Positions 19,185 to 28,701 are shown, numbered from the stretch's first letter. The stretch: DNA of 34,643 nucleotides from Cyclobacteriaceae bacterium (GCA_019694905.1 JAIBBB010000010.1:1-34643), one strand, 5' to 3'. The notes: generated from the letters alone by a model not told the origin. Numbers and translations are program-made.

Positions 19185-21092
19185 CTACTTGCTGTCAAGA
19201 ACTTCGTACCGTGAATAGTTGCTTCTGTACTCAGGTACCAGCTCCTTCATCAGGGCAACCATCTTGAGTTCATTGCGGTCATTGACGAGTTCATGGAAGA
19301 GGTCCACATACCGGTTCACCTCTTCATACTCATAGCTCCGCACTTTGGCGATCATGATTTTTTCATGATGGGTAGGCAGCGTGTTCTCGGACTGGTTCAG
19401 CAGTTCCTCATAGAGCTTCTCTCCTTCCCTCAGTCCGGTGAAAACAATTTCCACATCGCGGCCGGGCTCCATGCCTGACAACTGGATCATGCGCCGGGCG
19501 AGGTCGAGAATCTTGACCGATTTACCCATATCAAATATGAAGATCTCACCGCCTTTGCCCATGGTGCCTGCCTCCAGCACCAGCTGGCAGGCTTCCGGGA
19601 TGGTCATGAAGAACCGTGTGATTTCAGGATGCGTGACCGTGACCGGGCCACCCATTTCGATCTGACGCTTGAACAACGGGATCACAGAGCCATTCGATCC
19701 GAGCACGTTACCGAAGCGGGTGGTAACAAAGCTCGTTTTGTGCTGGTTGGTGTGGAGCAGATGATTGTTAAGTGCTTGCACATAGATCTCGGCAATCCGC
19801 TTCGAGCATCCCATCACATTCGTCGGATTAACTGCCTTGTCGGTGCTGATCATGACGAACTTCTGCACGTGCAAATCGATGGCAATGTCTGCCAGCGATT
19901 TGGTGCCAAGGATATTGCAGGTAACTGCTTCGGAGGGATTGCTTTCCATCACAGGCACGTGCTTGTAGGCCGCAGCGTGGTAGACTATTTCCGGCCGGTG
20001 CTCCTGAAAGATAGACCGCACCCGATCCTGATTTGTGATGTCTGCCAGATAGCTGAAGATCCGGACTTTGGGTGCCAGTCTTGCCATCTCACGTTCCAGT
20101 TCATAGAGCGGGGATTCCGCCTGATCGATGAGGATAAGCCGCTCGGGTGCGCACTGAATCAGTTGTCGGACCAGTTCACTCCCGATAGATCCGGAAGCTC
20201 CTGTTACACAAATACGCTTGCCGAGAAGGTCCTGCCGGACGGCCTCATTATTCAACTGAATGGTTTCCCTGCCGAGGAGGTCTTCGATATTGACGTCCTT
20301 GATCTGGTTGATACTCAACTCGCCCCGCACCCACTTTTCAACGGGAGGTACTGTACGGATCTTTACAGAGGCGTTGAGGCAGGCGTCCACCAGTTCATTC
20401 TTCCGGTCGAGTGGAAAGTCTTTGGCGGTGATGATCACCTCATCGGCCGCTAGTTCCTTCAGCAGTTCCACCAGGTCGGGCTGCCGGGCGCCATAGATCT
20501 TCACACCATCGATGACTTTGCCCACCTTGAAATTGTCGTCTTCCAGAAAACCGATGACACGCATCCGGTGGCTTGCGCTTACCACGTGGCGGGTAATGAT
20601 ACCGGTCTGGCCGGCGCCATAGATGAGGATGCGGGATTTCTTCAACACCGCATACTTGTAATAGGAGAATACGTACTTGACCAGCAACCGGTAGTTGAAG
20701 AGCAACAGAAAGCTGGACAAAAAGGTGATGAAGATAACCGAGTACGGGATGACGTGCACGGACTCACTGCGAACAGACACGAGCGAGGTGATGAATACCA
20801 GCACGAGGTTGAGCACCACCATCACGAAGATCCGGACACCGTCTTGGATACCGGTGTACCGGATGATTCCCTTGTAACTATCGGTCAGGACAATGGCGAG
20901 CAAACCGCACGCAGTGTACAGCAATACACCCTTTTCAAAATTGTAGTGTATCAGGTCGGTAACAACAAAATTGAATCTGAGCAGATAGCCAATCAGGCAG
21001 GACAGGGCGATCAGGGACAGGTCGATCATGATGATCACCCATCGAGGAATGATACGAAGATTGCGTACGAGCCGGGTGAACCAGCGAATCAT
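19185..21092 (-). CDS. Membrane-anchored nucleotide-sugar 4,6-dehydratase (CapD/FlaA1/PglF family)
   Basis: A 635-residue protein. Four transmembrane helices lie within residues about 18-135. A Rossmann-like segment with YGAGQTG (158-164) follows. The catalytic extended-SDR domain starts near 290, with NAD(P)-binding TGASGSIGS (297-305). The catalytic stretch STDKAVNPTNVMGCSK (416-431) has Met427 and Lys431 in place of the usual Tyr-xxx-Lys, as in PglF, WbpM and CapD. These enzymes turn UDP-GlcNAc into UDP-4-keto-6-deoxy sugar at the inner membrane. Its ATG overlaps the stop of the 60-residue PID-CTERM-like gene (ATGA). With the DegT aminotransferase and PglD-like acetyltransferase of the locus it could make UDP-diacetamido-trideoxyhexose. 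Stereochemistry (bacillosamine or another) is not determined by sequence. Confidence 0.93.
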   Translation of the reverse strand: MIRWFTRLVRNLRIIPRWVIIMIDLSLIALSCLIGYLLRFNFVVTDLIHYNFEKGVLLYTACGLLAIVLTDSYKGIIRYTGIQDGVRIFVMVVLNLVLVFITSLVSVRSESVHVIPYSVIFITFLSSFLLLFNYRLLVKYVFSYYKYAVLKKSRILIYGAGQTGIITRHVVSASHRMRVIGFLEDDNFKVGKVIDGVKIYGARQPDLVELLKELAADEVIITAKDFPLDRKNELVDACLNASVKIRTVPPVEKWVRGELSINQIKDVNIEDLLGRETIQLNNEAVRQDLLGKRICVTGASGSIGSELVRQLIQCAPERLILIDQAESPLYELEREMARLAPKVRIFSYLADITNQDRVRSIFQEHRPEIVYHAAAYKHVPVMESNPSEAVTCNILGTKSLADIAIDLHVQKFVMISTDKAVNPTNVMGCSKRIAEIYVQALNNHLLHTNQHKTSFVTTRFGNVLGSNGSVIPLFKRQIEMGGPVTVTHPEITRFFMTIPEACQLVLEAGTMGKGGEIFIFDMGKSVKILDLARRMIQLSGMEPGRDVEIVFTGLREGEKLYEELLNQSENTLPTHHEKIMIAKVRSYEYEEVNRYVDLFHELVNDRNELKMVALMKELVPEYRSNYSRYEVLDSK

Positions 21093-21271
21093 GCCCGCTT
21101 TTTATGCTTCCGGATCAGGTTTCTGAGGCCATACAAGAGTCCCCCACCCAGGAGGAACTCAATACCACCAATGGGTGCTTCCGGGTCACCACCAGGGTCT
21201 CCAGGCTGCGCTATAGCATGGATGCTAAAAAATGCGCAAAAAACGAGGGCAAGAACAAATCCAGAACGCAT
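21089..21271 (-). CDS. 60-residue secreted peptide with PID-CTERM-like sorting signal
   Basis: A short protein whose layout is almost only targeting signals. Residues 1-21 are a signal peptide (MRSGFVLALVFCAFFSIHAIA). A proline/glycine/acidic stretch ends in DPEAPIGG (29-36), and a hydrophobic segment FLLGGGLLYGL spans 39-49. A basic tail, RNLIRKHKKRA, occupies 50-60. Motif, membrane segment and basic tail form the tripartite C-terminal pattern recognised by exosortases; the APIGG core resembles the short PID-CTERM signals of Bacteroidota. An exosortase (XrtF) is encoded about 8 kb away in the same gene group. Its ATG lies two bases after the stop of the giant T9SS gene, and its TGA overlaps the dehydratase ATG. 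What it does after processing is unknown; the assignment to XrtF is inference. Confidence 0.75.
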   Translation of the reverse strand: MRSGFVLALVFCAFFSIHAIAQPGDPGGDPEAPIGGIEFLLGGGLLYGLRNLIRKHKKRA

Positions 21272-21273
21272 TT

Positions 21274-24200
21274 CTATCGGAGTAAGATCTTTTTAACTAC
21301 TACCTGAGAGCCGTTAAGCACTTTCACCAGATACAAACCACGTGCTAGGTGGCCTACTTCCATGCTACCTTCTCTCATCCCGGACGACGCAGGGAGTTTG
21401 GATTCCATCATCAAAGACCCCGAAAGATCGTACAATTTGACGTTTTCCTCAAATTGGTCGTTCATCCGGACCATGATTTCGCGTGTGGCAGGATTGGGAT
21501 AGACATGCACTGCCTCACCGAGGTTATGTTCCACACCCAGAATGATCTTGATAAAATCCTTGCTGTTGATGGGAGCTGACATGATGGAGGGACATGCCGC
21601 GTCGCTCAAAACTTCCACGGTGTAGGTATGGTCACTAATGTCCTTGATCTCATATGTGTCTGAATTCGAACCATTTACAATGGCGCCGTCGACATACCAC
21701 TGATAGCTCAGGGCTGTGGTGGAGGTGAGTATGAGGTGGCCAGCCTGATCAGCGGGTGTGATTTCAGGTGTCTGCACGGTCTTGTAAGGAACTGCTACAG
21801 CGATCCGTTCACTCTCGCATCCAGCCTTGTTGAGGGCCGATACATAATAGGTAGTGGCTGCGTGAATTCCGTCCATTTGAAGTTCCTGTGTGCCTTCCGC
21901 GATAGGTTCACCACCGGTCGCCGTCATGTACAACAGCAGGTTGGATACCTCTGTGCTCTTGTTGAAAGTGATGGTGGTTTGACCATCATTGCAAACGGCA
22001 GAAGCCTGCAGATTCAGGTTAGCAACCGGGTTGGATGTGTCGACCAGGGCCGTTACCGATGTGCGGGCACTGCGGCAGCCATCGGGTGAAATTGCTTCTA
22101 CCCACCAGGTGGTAGATTGTTGCAGGTTGTCCACGGTCCACGACGCGCCGTAAGCTACCGGTGTGGTGGCAGTTGCATCGGCATACCAGGCATACTGGCT
22201 GCCCTGCGGTGCGCCATTCACAGAGATGCCCATGCTGCCGTTCAGGCAGGTGGCAGCATTGTCTGTAGTGGCTGTCAGCACGGGAGCAAAATTTCGAACC
22301 GTAACCAGTGCGGCGACGCGGTTACTTTCACATCCGGCGGCGTTGACAAAAGAAACATAGTAATGAGAAGTTCTGCCCACAGTGACATCCACCGTGGTCG
22401 CCTCTTTCAGCGGCGTGACGTCCGTGATGCGTTCATACCATCTGAAAGATCCTGCCTCGCCGTTCAATTTGGTGGCCGACAAGGTCACCATTTCACCGGC
22501 GCAAACTTCCTTCGATGATACGTGTGCCAGGATATCCTCTGCAGCATTGGTCACAGTAATCTGAACTGGTACGCGCAGGCCTTCACATCCGGCTGCATTG
22601 ACGCCGGCCACATATACCACGGCTGAATTTGAAAGGTTGAGATCGATACTCGCACCGGTGCCGATGGGTGAGCTGCTTTCGAGTGCATCATACCAGCGGT
22701 ATTGGCCGCCATTGGCGATGCCGGCAGCACTCACCGTGACCAGTCCGGGGTGGCATTGGTTCACGTCTGTGGCTGTCACAGTGGCGATGCCCACCGTGCC
22801 GATTGAAAGGGAGGTGGTGAGGTATTCGCTGCTGCAGCCTGAATTGACTTTGACACGAACCGTATTTGCATTGCTTGTCAATGCTGAGGCGGGGATTGCC
22901 ATAGACATGGCATTGCCTGAACCCTGCAGGGTGCGGATCACCTTGCCGTTGAGTTCAATCGCATAAGTCATTCCTTGCTGGGTGCTGGCCAGGTCCACCT
23001 GTGCATCCATTCCTTCACACACATAAGGTGCAGCCTTGACTGAGGTAGCAAGGTCGATTGTGCCTGCGGCGCTCACGGCCAGTGAGAAGCGGTTGGAAGC
23101 GAATGAGGCAGGGTCAGACGCCGTTACAGTGAAGGCGTAAGGCTGACCGGGTGTCAACACGACCTGCTGACCGGTGTACTGGTCATTCAGGGAATAGGTC
23201 AATGCTTTCATTGATCCGCCGGGCTGCACGGCGAGCACATAAGAGGCCTGAGTTTCATTCAGTTCCAGCATGTTCTCCTGCACCAATTGCAGGGACTGAC
23301 CACAGGCCATTGCTGCCAGCGTATTCACGACGAGGTTGACGCCGTCGGCGGACCTGGTCTTGAGCGAAGGCAATGTGTTCACGCCGGCCTGGAATGCGCC
23401 GGGGAAATTATTGAGGTCATATGAATCATAGTTGTCAGAAGCAACGGACAGACTGCGCACTGTGGCTGCAGAAGTGTATACCGTACTTGGCTTGGTGAGA
23501 CTAACCACAAGTTCATCCTGTCCAGCGGGAACAGAAAGGCGGAAGAATTCAGAAGGCAGCGAAATGGTCTTTGCATTCTCATTGACAGACAGTGAAGCGC
23601 CACCTGCGGTGCTCTGCACCCAGAATGCCTGACCTGGGGCAATCACACCCGTACCAGCGGCTGCGCTGAAAGTCTGGAAGATGCCAGAGGGGTTATCACG
23701 TATGGAGATGACATCGCCAATATTGGCTTTGGTCCAGCCGGCGCCGTTATCCCAGACAATGGGACAAGGATAAGGGTTGGCCACAAGACTCCAATCGCCA
23801 CCGACGGGTGCTGTGCTAAGGGTGACACCGGCCGTGCTGGGGTGGGTTCCGCGCACCGTGACGGTGTTATCGCCTGTGAGGTTCTGGCGGATAAATGGAG
23901 TATAGCCTTTGCCATTGACCAGCAATGCGTTGACCGGGTCCGTGCTGGCGAATCCAACGGGGGGATAGGTTACGTATGCCTGGGTTGTTTCATCATAGTA
24001 ATAGAGGGATGGATTGGTTGTATTACATCCCGGGCAAGAAGTGGTTGATGGATCGAGGAAGGTCCCTGTAACAGGGAATGAGGTCATCCATTGCGATACC
24101 GTTGCACCAACTACTGGTGATGCCAGGTATCGGTAGTACCGGCCCTCGTTGGTGATGAAGCGCTGCACGTTGAAAGTGCCACTCACAGAGGCACCCGTCA

Positions 24201-27048
24201 GGAGCGGTCCGATCTTTCCATCCACGGCAGGCTGGTCGGCAGACGACAGCAGAGTGAAAACGCCGGTTCCGGTTCCATCCACATCCAGTGTAGCAGAGGC
24301 TGCCACAGACACAGCACCAGTCACGGTCACACCGGTTGTATTGAGGTTGGTCACATCCGTTGCACTGGCGGTATTGGCGATGGTAATGTTATTGAAAGGG
24401 ATTGCAGATGACCCCTGGAGACTCTTGGTGGCCCCGGTGGCACTGAAAGCAATGGTGCCTCCTGCAGGGTCGAACAGACCGTTGTTGGTGAAGTTGCCTG
24501 CGATAGTGACGGTGCCTGAAGACGATGTCAGCGTATCCGTAGCGGTGATGGTGACGTTGTTAAAGTTGATGGAGCCGGCGCCTGAAAGCGTTGTGGTTCC
24601 GCCAAATGTAGTTGTGCTGGAACCGGCGGCCAGCGTGCCGGCTGTTACAGTGACATTGCCGCGGATGGTATGCGCAGCAGTGGGTGTCAGCGACGTACCG
24701 TTGACGACCACATCCTTAAACGATTTTGTACCCGCCCCGGACAAGGTGGTGGTGCCGATGTAGGTTACGGTAGCGTTGGAAGTGAAGTTTCCGGTGCAAG
24801 TGAAAGCTGCCCGCAGGCTGAAGCTGCTGTTAGCCGTCATCGTTTGACTGGCGTTCACGGTCAGGCTGTTGAAGATCGTGCTGCCGCTGCCGGAGAAGCT
24901 GCCATTGCCTGCCCAGGTGAGCGTACCGCCGGTCAGGTTGATGGTGCCATTGTTCGTCAGATCGCCATCTACCCTGAAACCCACTGCACCGGAGACAGAT
25001 CCTGACACAGTGATGTTGTGATACGTGCGTACGGCGCCGGTCATGGTTGTGGTTCCAGCGAAGATGAATGTCCCGCTATTGGCGGTGAGCGTACCGTTGC
25101 CGGATACGTTTCCATTCACAGTAATCGACGGTGAGGTGGGGGCGGTAAACACCACGCCGGTTCCAAAGGCGAGGGCGTTGAAAGTGATGCTGCCCGTTCC
25201 GTCCGAAGTAAGCGCAAGGGTGGTGCCGAGCGAAGCGGTGCCACTGGTGAAATTGATGGAGCCGCCGGAACTCAAGGCTATGCTACCATTGAAGGTGGTG
25301 GTGGTGGCCGAGGTCTGGCTGAGGGTTCCGCCTGTGATGTTCAAAGCGGAGAAGGTCGATGCAGCAGCAATGCTGTGTGCTCCTGCACCTAAGGTCATGG
25401 AGAACGTCGAGGCAGAGAACGCTCCTGAGCCCGAGGCCACTGAAAAGGTGCCGGTGATGTTGGTGTTTTTGTTGAGTGTCAGTGTGCCCGCGGCAGACTT
25501 TGAAAAATTCCTGACCGCAGTGGAGGGCGCCGCCGGCAATTCTGCCGCAGTCACCAAAGCACCTGTGTTCACGTAAGACAAGTCATACACACCTGCAGCA
25601 GCGGGTGTATTCGTCAGCACGCCGGCATTGACGGTAATGGAGCCCTGGTCTGCGATCGTCAGCGTGCCTGAATGCGTGAATGTACCAGCCGTCAAGGTGA
25701 GGTTACTGACTGTAATGTCGTTAGAGGTCTGGATGGTGACACTGGTGCGATTGAGTGTAAATGCTGTAAATGCGGCAGAAGGCACAAAAGCGAATGACAC
25801 TGGTACAGCACCTGCGCCGCTGATCGTCAAGCTACTACCCGACACGTTGTCGCCGATCGCGCCGCCAGTTTGGGAGATGGCCCCACTGATAGTGAGTGTA
25901 AAGCCACCCGGAAACAAATTGCCTGCGGACTGTGTGAATGCACTCACGGTGAGATTGGATGCCAGTGTGAGGTCACCTGAAGCCTTGCTGAGGGTCAGGT
26001 TGATGGTACCTGAGCTGATCTGTGCCGGGGGCAACGCAATGGACTGTGGCCCACTGCCAGTGAAAGTGATAAGCCCGGCGCCAGTACCTGTTTTCTGCAA
26101 GAATCCGCTGGTGGTGACGAAATTGCCCGCATTCATGGAAATGGTACCTCCACCCGTTGAGCTGGTAAGGTTCAGTGTGCCCTGTTGCAAATCAAAATTG
26201 CCGCCATTCAAATTGAGGGTTGTGGTACCTGTTTGAGTCAACCGCGATACAGCCCCAGATGTATTGAAAACTACACCTCCCGAAACATTGACGGTGACCG
26301 TTCCGCTGGTACCTGCATACATAACTGCTGAACCGGATACCGTAAGGCTTCCTGTGATATTGATAGTGGATGTACCTGCTCCGCTGAACAACACCACCCG
26401 GCCCGAAGCACCGGTGTTGGAGATCGTCAGGTTACCGTTGATGGTAGGACGGCCGGCCAGGTTGGCTGCGGCTGCGCCGAGATTGGGACATGCGATGGTG
26501 AGGTTTCCGATATTCTGAGCCCATGACGCCGCTGCGCTGGTGGCTGCATTGAGACCTGTCACCAGAATGGTGGAGGCCGTGTCCCAGGTGGCGGTGGGCA
26601 ATGTGCCAAAGGTTGTGTTCTGCACTTCGTACACCGATCCGCTGTTGAAGGCGGTGTTGACTGCTGTCATTCCGGTGAGCGTGCTGCCGGCAATCTGCAC
26701 AAAAGTACCATTGACGGCGACCGTTCCTGTACCTGCAACGGTGAAGTCAGTACCTGTACCTGCTGCAAGATTTACCTGTGCGCCTGCATCGATGGTAAGG
26801 GAGCCCCCGGTATTGACGGTGGTTTGGTCGATCACCAGGGGTGTCACCGAGTTGTAGTCGGCGGCAGCGACGGTGATAGGGCCCACGATCGTAATTCCTG
26901 TGCTGTTACCGGAAGTTGGCACCACGCCACCCACCCAGCTGGCCGGGCTGCTCCAGGTTCCGCCGGCACCGGTGGAAGTGATGACCTGAGCTTGAAGGGC
27001 TGTTGAGATAAAAAGTACAAGAACAATCGCCAGTATAGATAACCTCAT
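21274..27048 (-). CDS. Giant T9SS-exported repeat protein, probable surface adhesin
   Basis: A 1,924-residue protein. Residues 1-21 are a signal peptide (MRLSILAIVLVLFISTALQAQ). From about 25 to 930 it is Thr/Ser/Gly-rich with short beta repeats of the form GTTTLSGAG-x-x-F-x-N, a likely beta-helix. Around 940-1330 lies a globular part with SCPGC and YYYDETTQ, which is frequent before T9SS tails. From about 1336 to 1830 come Ig-like repeats of ~85 residues, each with two cysteines and the VNAAGCES-type ending. The last ~85 residues are a T9SS type A sorting domain (VYPNPA, KLYDLSG, GLYLVKVLNG, KKILLR). It is expected to cross the outer membrane through the type IX system and stay on the surface or be released. 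I chose ATG 27048 because it opens directly into the signal peptide. Confidence 0.88.
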   Translation of the reverse strand: MRLSILAIVLVLFISTALQAQVITSTGAGGTWSSPASWVGGVVPTSGNSTGITIVGPITVAAADYNSVTPLVIDQTTVNTGGSLTIDAGAQVNLAAGTGTDFTVAGTGTVAVNGTFVQIAGSTLTGMTAVNTAFNSGSVYEVQNTTFGTLPTATWDTASTILVTGLNAATSAAASWAQNIGNLTIACPNLGAAAANLAGRPTINGNLTISNTGASGRVVLFSGAGTSTINITGSLTVSGSAVMYAGTSGTVTVNVSGGVVFNTSGAVSRLTQTGTTTLNLNGGNFDLQQGTLNLTSSTGGGTISMNAGNFVTTSGFLQKTGTGAGLITFTGSGPQSIALPPAQISSGTINLTLSKASGDLTLASNLTVSAFTQSAGNLFPGGFTLTISGAISQTGGAIGDNVSGSSLTISGAGAVPVSFAFVPSAAFTAFTLNRTSVTIQTSNDITVSNLTLTAGTFTHSGTLTIADQGSITVNAGVLTNTPAAAGVYDLSYVNTGALVTAAELPAAPSTAVRNFSKSAAGTLTLNKNTNITGTFSVASGSGAFSASTFSMTLGAGAHSIAAASTFSALNITGGTLSQTSATTTTFNGSIALSSGGSINFTSGTASLGTTLALTSDGTGSITFNALAFGTGVVFTAPTSPSITVNGNVSGNGTLTANSGTFIFAGTTTMTGAVRTYHNITVSGSVSGAVGFRVDGDLTNNGTINLTGGTLTWAGNGSFSGSGSTIFNSLTVNASQTMTANSSFSLRAAFTCTGNFTSNATVTYIGTTTLSGAGTKSFKDVVVNGTSLTPTAAHTIRGNVTVTAGTLAAGSSTTTFGGTTTLSGAGSINFNNVTITATDTLTSSSGTVTIAGNFTNNGLFDPAGGTIAFSATGATKSLQGSSAIPFNNITIANTASATDVTNLNTTGVTVTGAVSVAASATLDVDGTGTGVFTLLSSADQPAVDGKIGPLLTGASVSGTFNVQRFITNEGRYYRYLASPVVGATVSQWMTSFPVTGTFLDPSTTSCPGCNTTNPSLYYYDETTQAYVTYPPVGFASTDPVNALLVNGKGYTPFIRQNLTGDNTVTVRGTHPSTAGVTLSTAPVGGDWSLVANPYPCPIVWDNGAGWTKANIGDVISIRDNPSGIFQTFSAAAGTGVIAPGQAFWVQSTAGGASLSVNENAKTISLPSEFFRLSVPAGQDELVVSLTKPSTVYTSAATVRSLSVASDNYDSYDLNNFPGAFQAGVNTLPSLKTRSADGVNLVVNTLAAMACGQSLQLVQENMLELNETQASYVLAVQPGGSMKALTYSLNDQYTGQQVVLTPGQPYAFTVTASDPASFASNRFSLAVSAAGTIDLATSVKAAPYVCEGMDAQVDLASTQQGMTYAIELNGKVIRTLQGSGNAMSMAIPASALTSNANTVRVKVNSGCSSEYLTTSLSIGTVGIATVTATDVNQCHPGLVTVSAAGIANGGQYRWYDALESSSPIGTGASIDLNLSNSAVVYVAGVNAAGCEGLRVPVQITVTNAAEDILAHVSSKEVCAGEMVTLSATKLNGEAGSFRWYERITDVTPLKEATTVDVTVGRTSHYYVSFVNAAGCESNRVAALVTVRNFAPVLTATTDNAATCLNGSMGISVNGAPQGSQYAWYADATATTPVAYGASWTVDNLQQSTTWWVEAISPDGCRSARTSVTALVDTSNPVANLNLQASAVCNDGQTTITFNKSTEVSNLLLYMTATGGEPIAEGTQELQMDGIHAATTYYVSALNKAGCESERIAVAVPYKTVQTPEITPADQAGHLILTSTTALSYQWYVDGAIVNGSNSDTYEIKDISDHTYTVEVLSDAACPSIMSAPINSKDFIKIILGVEHNLGEAVHVYPNPATREIMVRMNDQFEENVKLYDLSGSLMMESKLPASSGMREGSMEVGHLARGLYLVKVLNGSQVVVKKILLR
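21800..22860 (-). repeat. Ig-like repeats in the giant protein, period about 255 bp
   Basis: Cysteine-containing ends (AGCEGLRV, AGCESNRV, DGCRSART, AGCESERI) recur near 22,581, 22,328, 22,073 and 21,813, spaced 253, 255 and 260 bases. Each unit is about 85 residues and looks like a Bacteroidota Ig_7-type domain with one disulfide. Confidence 0.7.
24380..25080 (-). repeat. Beta-solenoid repeats in the giant protein, period about 150-165 bp
   Basis: Units carrying a FGGTTTLSGAG-x(3)-FNNVTI-type core recur near 24,388, 24,554, 24,711, 24,867 and 25,015, spaced 166, 157, 156 and 148 bases. Weaker copies continue toward the N-terminus. Confidence 0.65.
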
Positions 27049-27065
27049 AGCAGGGGAATTTGTCT

Positions 27066-27073
27066 CAAAAATA
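27066..27073 (-). promoter_or_regulatory. -7 promoter element for the giant T9SS gene
   Basis: On the minus strand it reads TATTTTTG, a perfect TAnnTTTG, 17 bases before the ATG at 27048 in a 124-base gap after the DegT gene. No clear -33 element is present. It suggests independent transcription of the surface-protein/dehydratase half of the locus. Confidence 0.5.
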
Positions 27074-27172
27074 AACAATTAGTCAGGGATTTAATTCCCC
27101 CACCCCAATGAATGTAACCTATTTATTTACAGAATCTTTGCACGCTTTCCGCCGCGTAGCAGTAGTGCCTTT

Positions 27173-28285
27173 TCAGGAGTTCAGGGATGCCATCAGCACC
27201 GATGCTATTTCGGTCTGGTCCTGGGGGGTAAGATGGGCCGACGAAGGGAGGCAAAATCCGGTATTGAAGAGCCTGTCGCTGGTGCCATTGAGATGCGTAC
27301 GCTGCCTGGCAAACAAGGGCTGGCGGTGCATGGGATTCCACAGGTACCGCACTTCAATTCCCGCCTGTGCGAATCGTTGGTAGGTTGTGTCTAATTTACT
27401 GTTCAGCAAGGGGTTAACAAAACAACTCAACCACCGGTTGGAAAGTGCACCGGGGTTATCCCATTGGGTTTCAAACCCGTCAGATGGTTTCAGTAAATCG
27501 CGATAACGATCAAAAACACGCTGTCGGAGGCGGAGATTTTCGTCGAGGGCGTCGAGGCCGCACAACCCGGCCAGTGCGGTGAGTGGGCTCATGCGGTAGT
27601 TGTAACCAGTTTCTTCGTGCTGATAGAACACATGCGTCTCTTTGCGGGCTTGGGCCGCCCATGTTCTGCAACGGGAGGCCACCTGCCCGTCATTGGTCAC
27701 GATAGCCCCGCCGCCGAATGCAGTCAGCAACTTGTTTGAATTGAACGAAAGGACCCCCACATCGCCGAGGGTGGAAGCCCAACGGCCAGCCACTGTGGAA
27801 CCGATCGCTTCGGCTGCGTCTTCCAGCACCGGCACGCCGTAGTGGGCGGCGAGGGCCCGGATGTCGTTCATGCGGGCAGGCATGCCATAGGAATGCACCA
27901 CGAGAATAGCAGCCACCCGCCGTCCCTGACGTGTTTCTGATGCCAGCGCCTGCTCCAGCAGCACGGGGTCCATGTTCCAGGTGGTCGGCTCACTGTCAAT
28001 CAGCACCGGTTCAGCACCGAGATAGGTAATGGGATTTACGGAGGCGACGTAGGTGAAGGTGCTGGTCATCACGACATCACCGGCGGCGACGCCCAGCGCC
28101 CGGAGTGCAAGATGAATGGCTGCGGTTCCCGATTGGACGGCCACCACGTGCTTTGCATCCACGCGGTCAGCCAGCGCCTGTTCAAAGGATGGCACCAGCA
28201 AGGTATGGGGTGGGTTGTCCAGACTGGCCAGCTTGGCCGACAGCGCTGTCTGGTCCAGCGTCGTGTATGAAAGGGGGACTCTCAC
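27173..28285 (-). CDS. DegT/DnrJ/EryC1 family sugar aminotransferase (PglE-like)
   Basis: A 370-residue PLP enzyme. QSGTAAIHLAL (51-61) binds the phosphate, EDAAEAIGS (155-163) carries the pyridine-contact Asp157, and FNSNKLL holds the Schiff-base lysine Lys185. Family members use glutamate to aminate keto-deoxy nucleotide sugars. In this locus a 4,6-dehydratase and an acetyltransferase are present, so UDP-4-keto-6-deoxy-GlcNAc is the natural candidate substrate, as for PglE. The start is a GTG at 28285 overlapping the preceding stop (GTGA), implying coupled translation. Perosamine- or other aminodeoxysugar formation is an alternative. Confidence 0.9.
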   Translation of the reverse strand: MRVPLSYTTLDQTALSAKLASLDNPPHTLLVPSFEQALADRVDAKHVVAVQSGTAAIHLALRALGVAAGDVVMTSTFTYVASVNPITYLGAEPVLIDSEPTTWNMDPVLLEQALASETRQGRRVAAILVVHSYGMPARMNDIRALAAHYGVPVLEDAAEAIGSTVAGRWASTLGDVGVLSFNSNKLLTAFGGGAIVTNDGQVASRCRTWAAQARKETHVFYQHEETGYNYRMSPLTALAGLCGLDALDENLRLRQRVFDRYRDLLKPSDGFETQWDNPGALSNRWLSCFVNPLLNSKLDTTYQRFAQAGIEVRYLWNPMHRQPLFARQRTHLNGTSDRLFNTGFCLPSSAHLTPQDQTEIASVLMASLNS

Positions 28286-28701
28286 GCAGATTTCTTTTCC
28301 GTGCGAAGTTGCAAATAAAAGCCGGTCATCAACAGCAGCATCAACACCGGATTCACCAACAGCCTGTGAAACTGGGAAAGCAGCGGTGACGATATTTCAG
28401 CTGGCCCTTCGAGGGACAACTTGAAAATAAAATACAGCGGCAACAGCACGCACACTTCCACCACAAACACGATCCAGGCCATGCGCACGAAATCCGGGCG
28501 GCCGAACCAGAGCCGGATCAATGCAACACAGCACAAGTCATTGACGGTGGTGCGAAGCGTGCGGGACAGAATAAACCGGATGGTTTCTGATGAAGACAAC
28601 TGGTGAAAAAGCCAATCCTGTCTCTGGAACAAATACAGGAGCAGCATCACTAGGATGAAGGCTGCAGAACCGGCCACACGCCTGAAGGTGACGGGCTTCA
28701 T
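28282..28701 (-). CDS. Exosortase F-associated membrane protein
   Basis: A 139-residue protein with about four hydrophobic helices (residues ~10-25, 50-65, 74-93 and 112-131). It has basic ends, a conserved-looking FILSRTLRTTVNDLCC stretch near 43-58 and FHRLLVNPVLMLLL in the last helix. The size, the RxxND feature and above all the position directly behind xrtF fit the small membrane protein that accompanies XrtF in Bacteroidota. Its role is not established; it may help the exosortase fold or select substrates. The ATG overlaps the xrtF stop (ATGA), and its own stop overlaps the DegT GTG start. Confidence 0.8.
   Translation of the reverse strand: MKPVTFRRVAGSAAFILVMLLLYLFQRQDWLFHQLSSSETIRFILSRTLRTTVNDLCCVALIRLWFGRPDFVRMAWIVFVVEVCVLLPLYFIFKLSLEGPAEISSPLLSQFHRLLVNPVLMLLLMTGFYLQLRTEKKSA

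Noticed and set aside
19629-21296. Two long plus-strand frames (19629-20453 and 20568-21296) opposite the dehydratase gene
   Set aside because: Both are antisense to a clearly conserved membrane dehydratase; their residues (many His, Asp, Gln) look like reverse reading of helices and Rossmann codons.
21800-25080. Regular spacing that might suggest a CRISPR array or DNA satellite
   Set aside because: Units are 150-260 bases, diverged, in frame with coding sequence and explained by protein repeats; no short identical repeats with spacers are present.
24149-26857. Several Val/Pro/Ala-rich plus-strand frames opposite the giant gene
   Set aside because: They are the antisense of Thr/Ser/Gly-rich repeat codons, which gives Val/Pro/Ala-rich sequence without stops; no independent start signals.
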